From VFJL01 sp043752345 (lineage in GTDB: Bacteria; Pseudomonadota; Gammaproteobacteria; Burkholderiales; Nitrosomonadaceae): a stretch of 5,177 nucleotides of DNA. The stretch covers positions 1-5,177 of the forward strand of contig JAYUYT010000078.1 in the NCBI GenBank assembly GCA_043752345.1, written 5' to 3'. A program made the translations under genes and the position numbers. The notes under the pieces were generated by a model. It was given only the letters and a program-made list of their open reading frames with translations. It made no database searches and had not been told where the DNA came from. Position 1 is the first letter of the stretch. Each line of letters begins with the position of its first letter. Shown here in pieces: positions 5,153 to 5,177 of this stretch.

Positions 5153-5177
5153 TTGCTGCAATTGTTCTTTTATGAGG

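Noticed and set aside
4565..5161. 198-codon minus-strand frame
   Set aside because: Mostly overlaps the N-terminal half of pyrC in another frame and is low-complexity Ala/Arg/His-rich.
1..5177. CRISPR array, tRNA or rRNA genes
   Set aside because: No regularly spaced repeats and no tRNA cloverleaf or rRNA signature were seen on either strand.

Overview
The window reads as a piece of a proteobacterial chromosome. It is most likely betaproteobacterial: the pyrC protein is of the E. coli PyrC type, its TACAAT -10 box is of a kind common in that class, and the START-domain and DCC-type proteins beside it look familiar from there. This placement is an inference from gene content, not a proven identification.

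Positions 1-1165 are mobile-element debris. The window opens inside an IS110-family transposase (1-640) whose C-terminal half is split by a one-base frameshift near 430-440. About 525 bp without a credible gene follow (641-1165). They hold a perfect hairpin directly after the transposase stop and a roughly 214-bp imperfectly palindromic block (813-1026) with 14/15-nt inverted ends, which looks like a non-autonomous or REP/MITE-like remnant.

Positions 1166-2554 hold a tight, visibly A/T-richer operon of three small outer-membrane-type lipoproteins. The first is BamE/SmpA-like. The second and third are diverged tandem paralogues of each other, with shared LQDLGF and YQDFF motifs. The genes are joined by a 1-nt gap and then an ATGA overlap. 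Their function is unknown, but co-translation and shared sorting signals suggest they act together in the envelope.

Positions 2682-3739 hold two co-oriented genes 47 bp apart: an exported START/polyketide-cyclase-superfamily protein and a CxxC-containing DCC (DUF393) thiol-disulfide oxidoreductase-like protein. The 127 bp before them (2555-2681) contain no gene and no convincing terminator.

Positions 3740-3954 are a convergent intergenic gap dense in potential RNA hairpins and two tiny overlapping reading frames. It is the best candidate here for an undescribed or unannotated structured RNA. A HEARO/omega-RNA-like remnant is one hypothesis, unproven.

Positions 3955-4986 (minus strand) encode a complete dihydroorotase, PyrC, of pyrimidine biosynthesis, with all metal and substrate ligands intact and an apparent TTG start. 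Its upstream region (4987-5177) carries a TACAAT-type -10 candidate, a repeated 14-nt motif and a possible 42-codon upstream frame ending 2 nt before the pyrC start.
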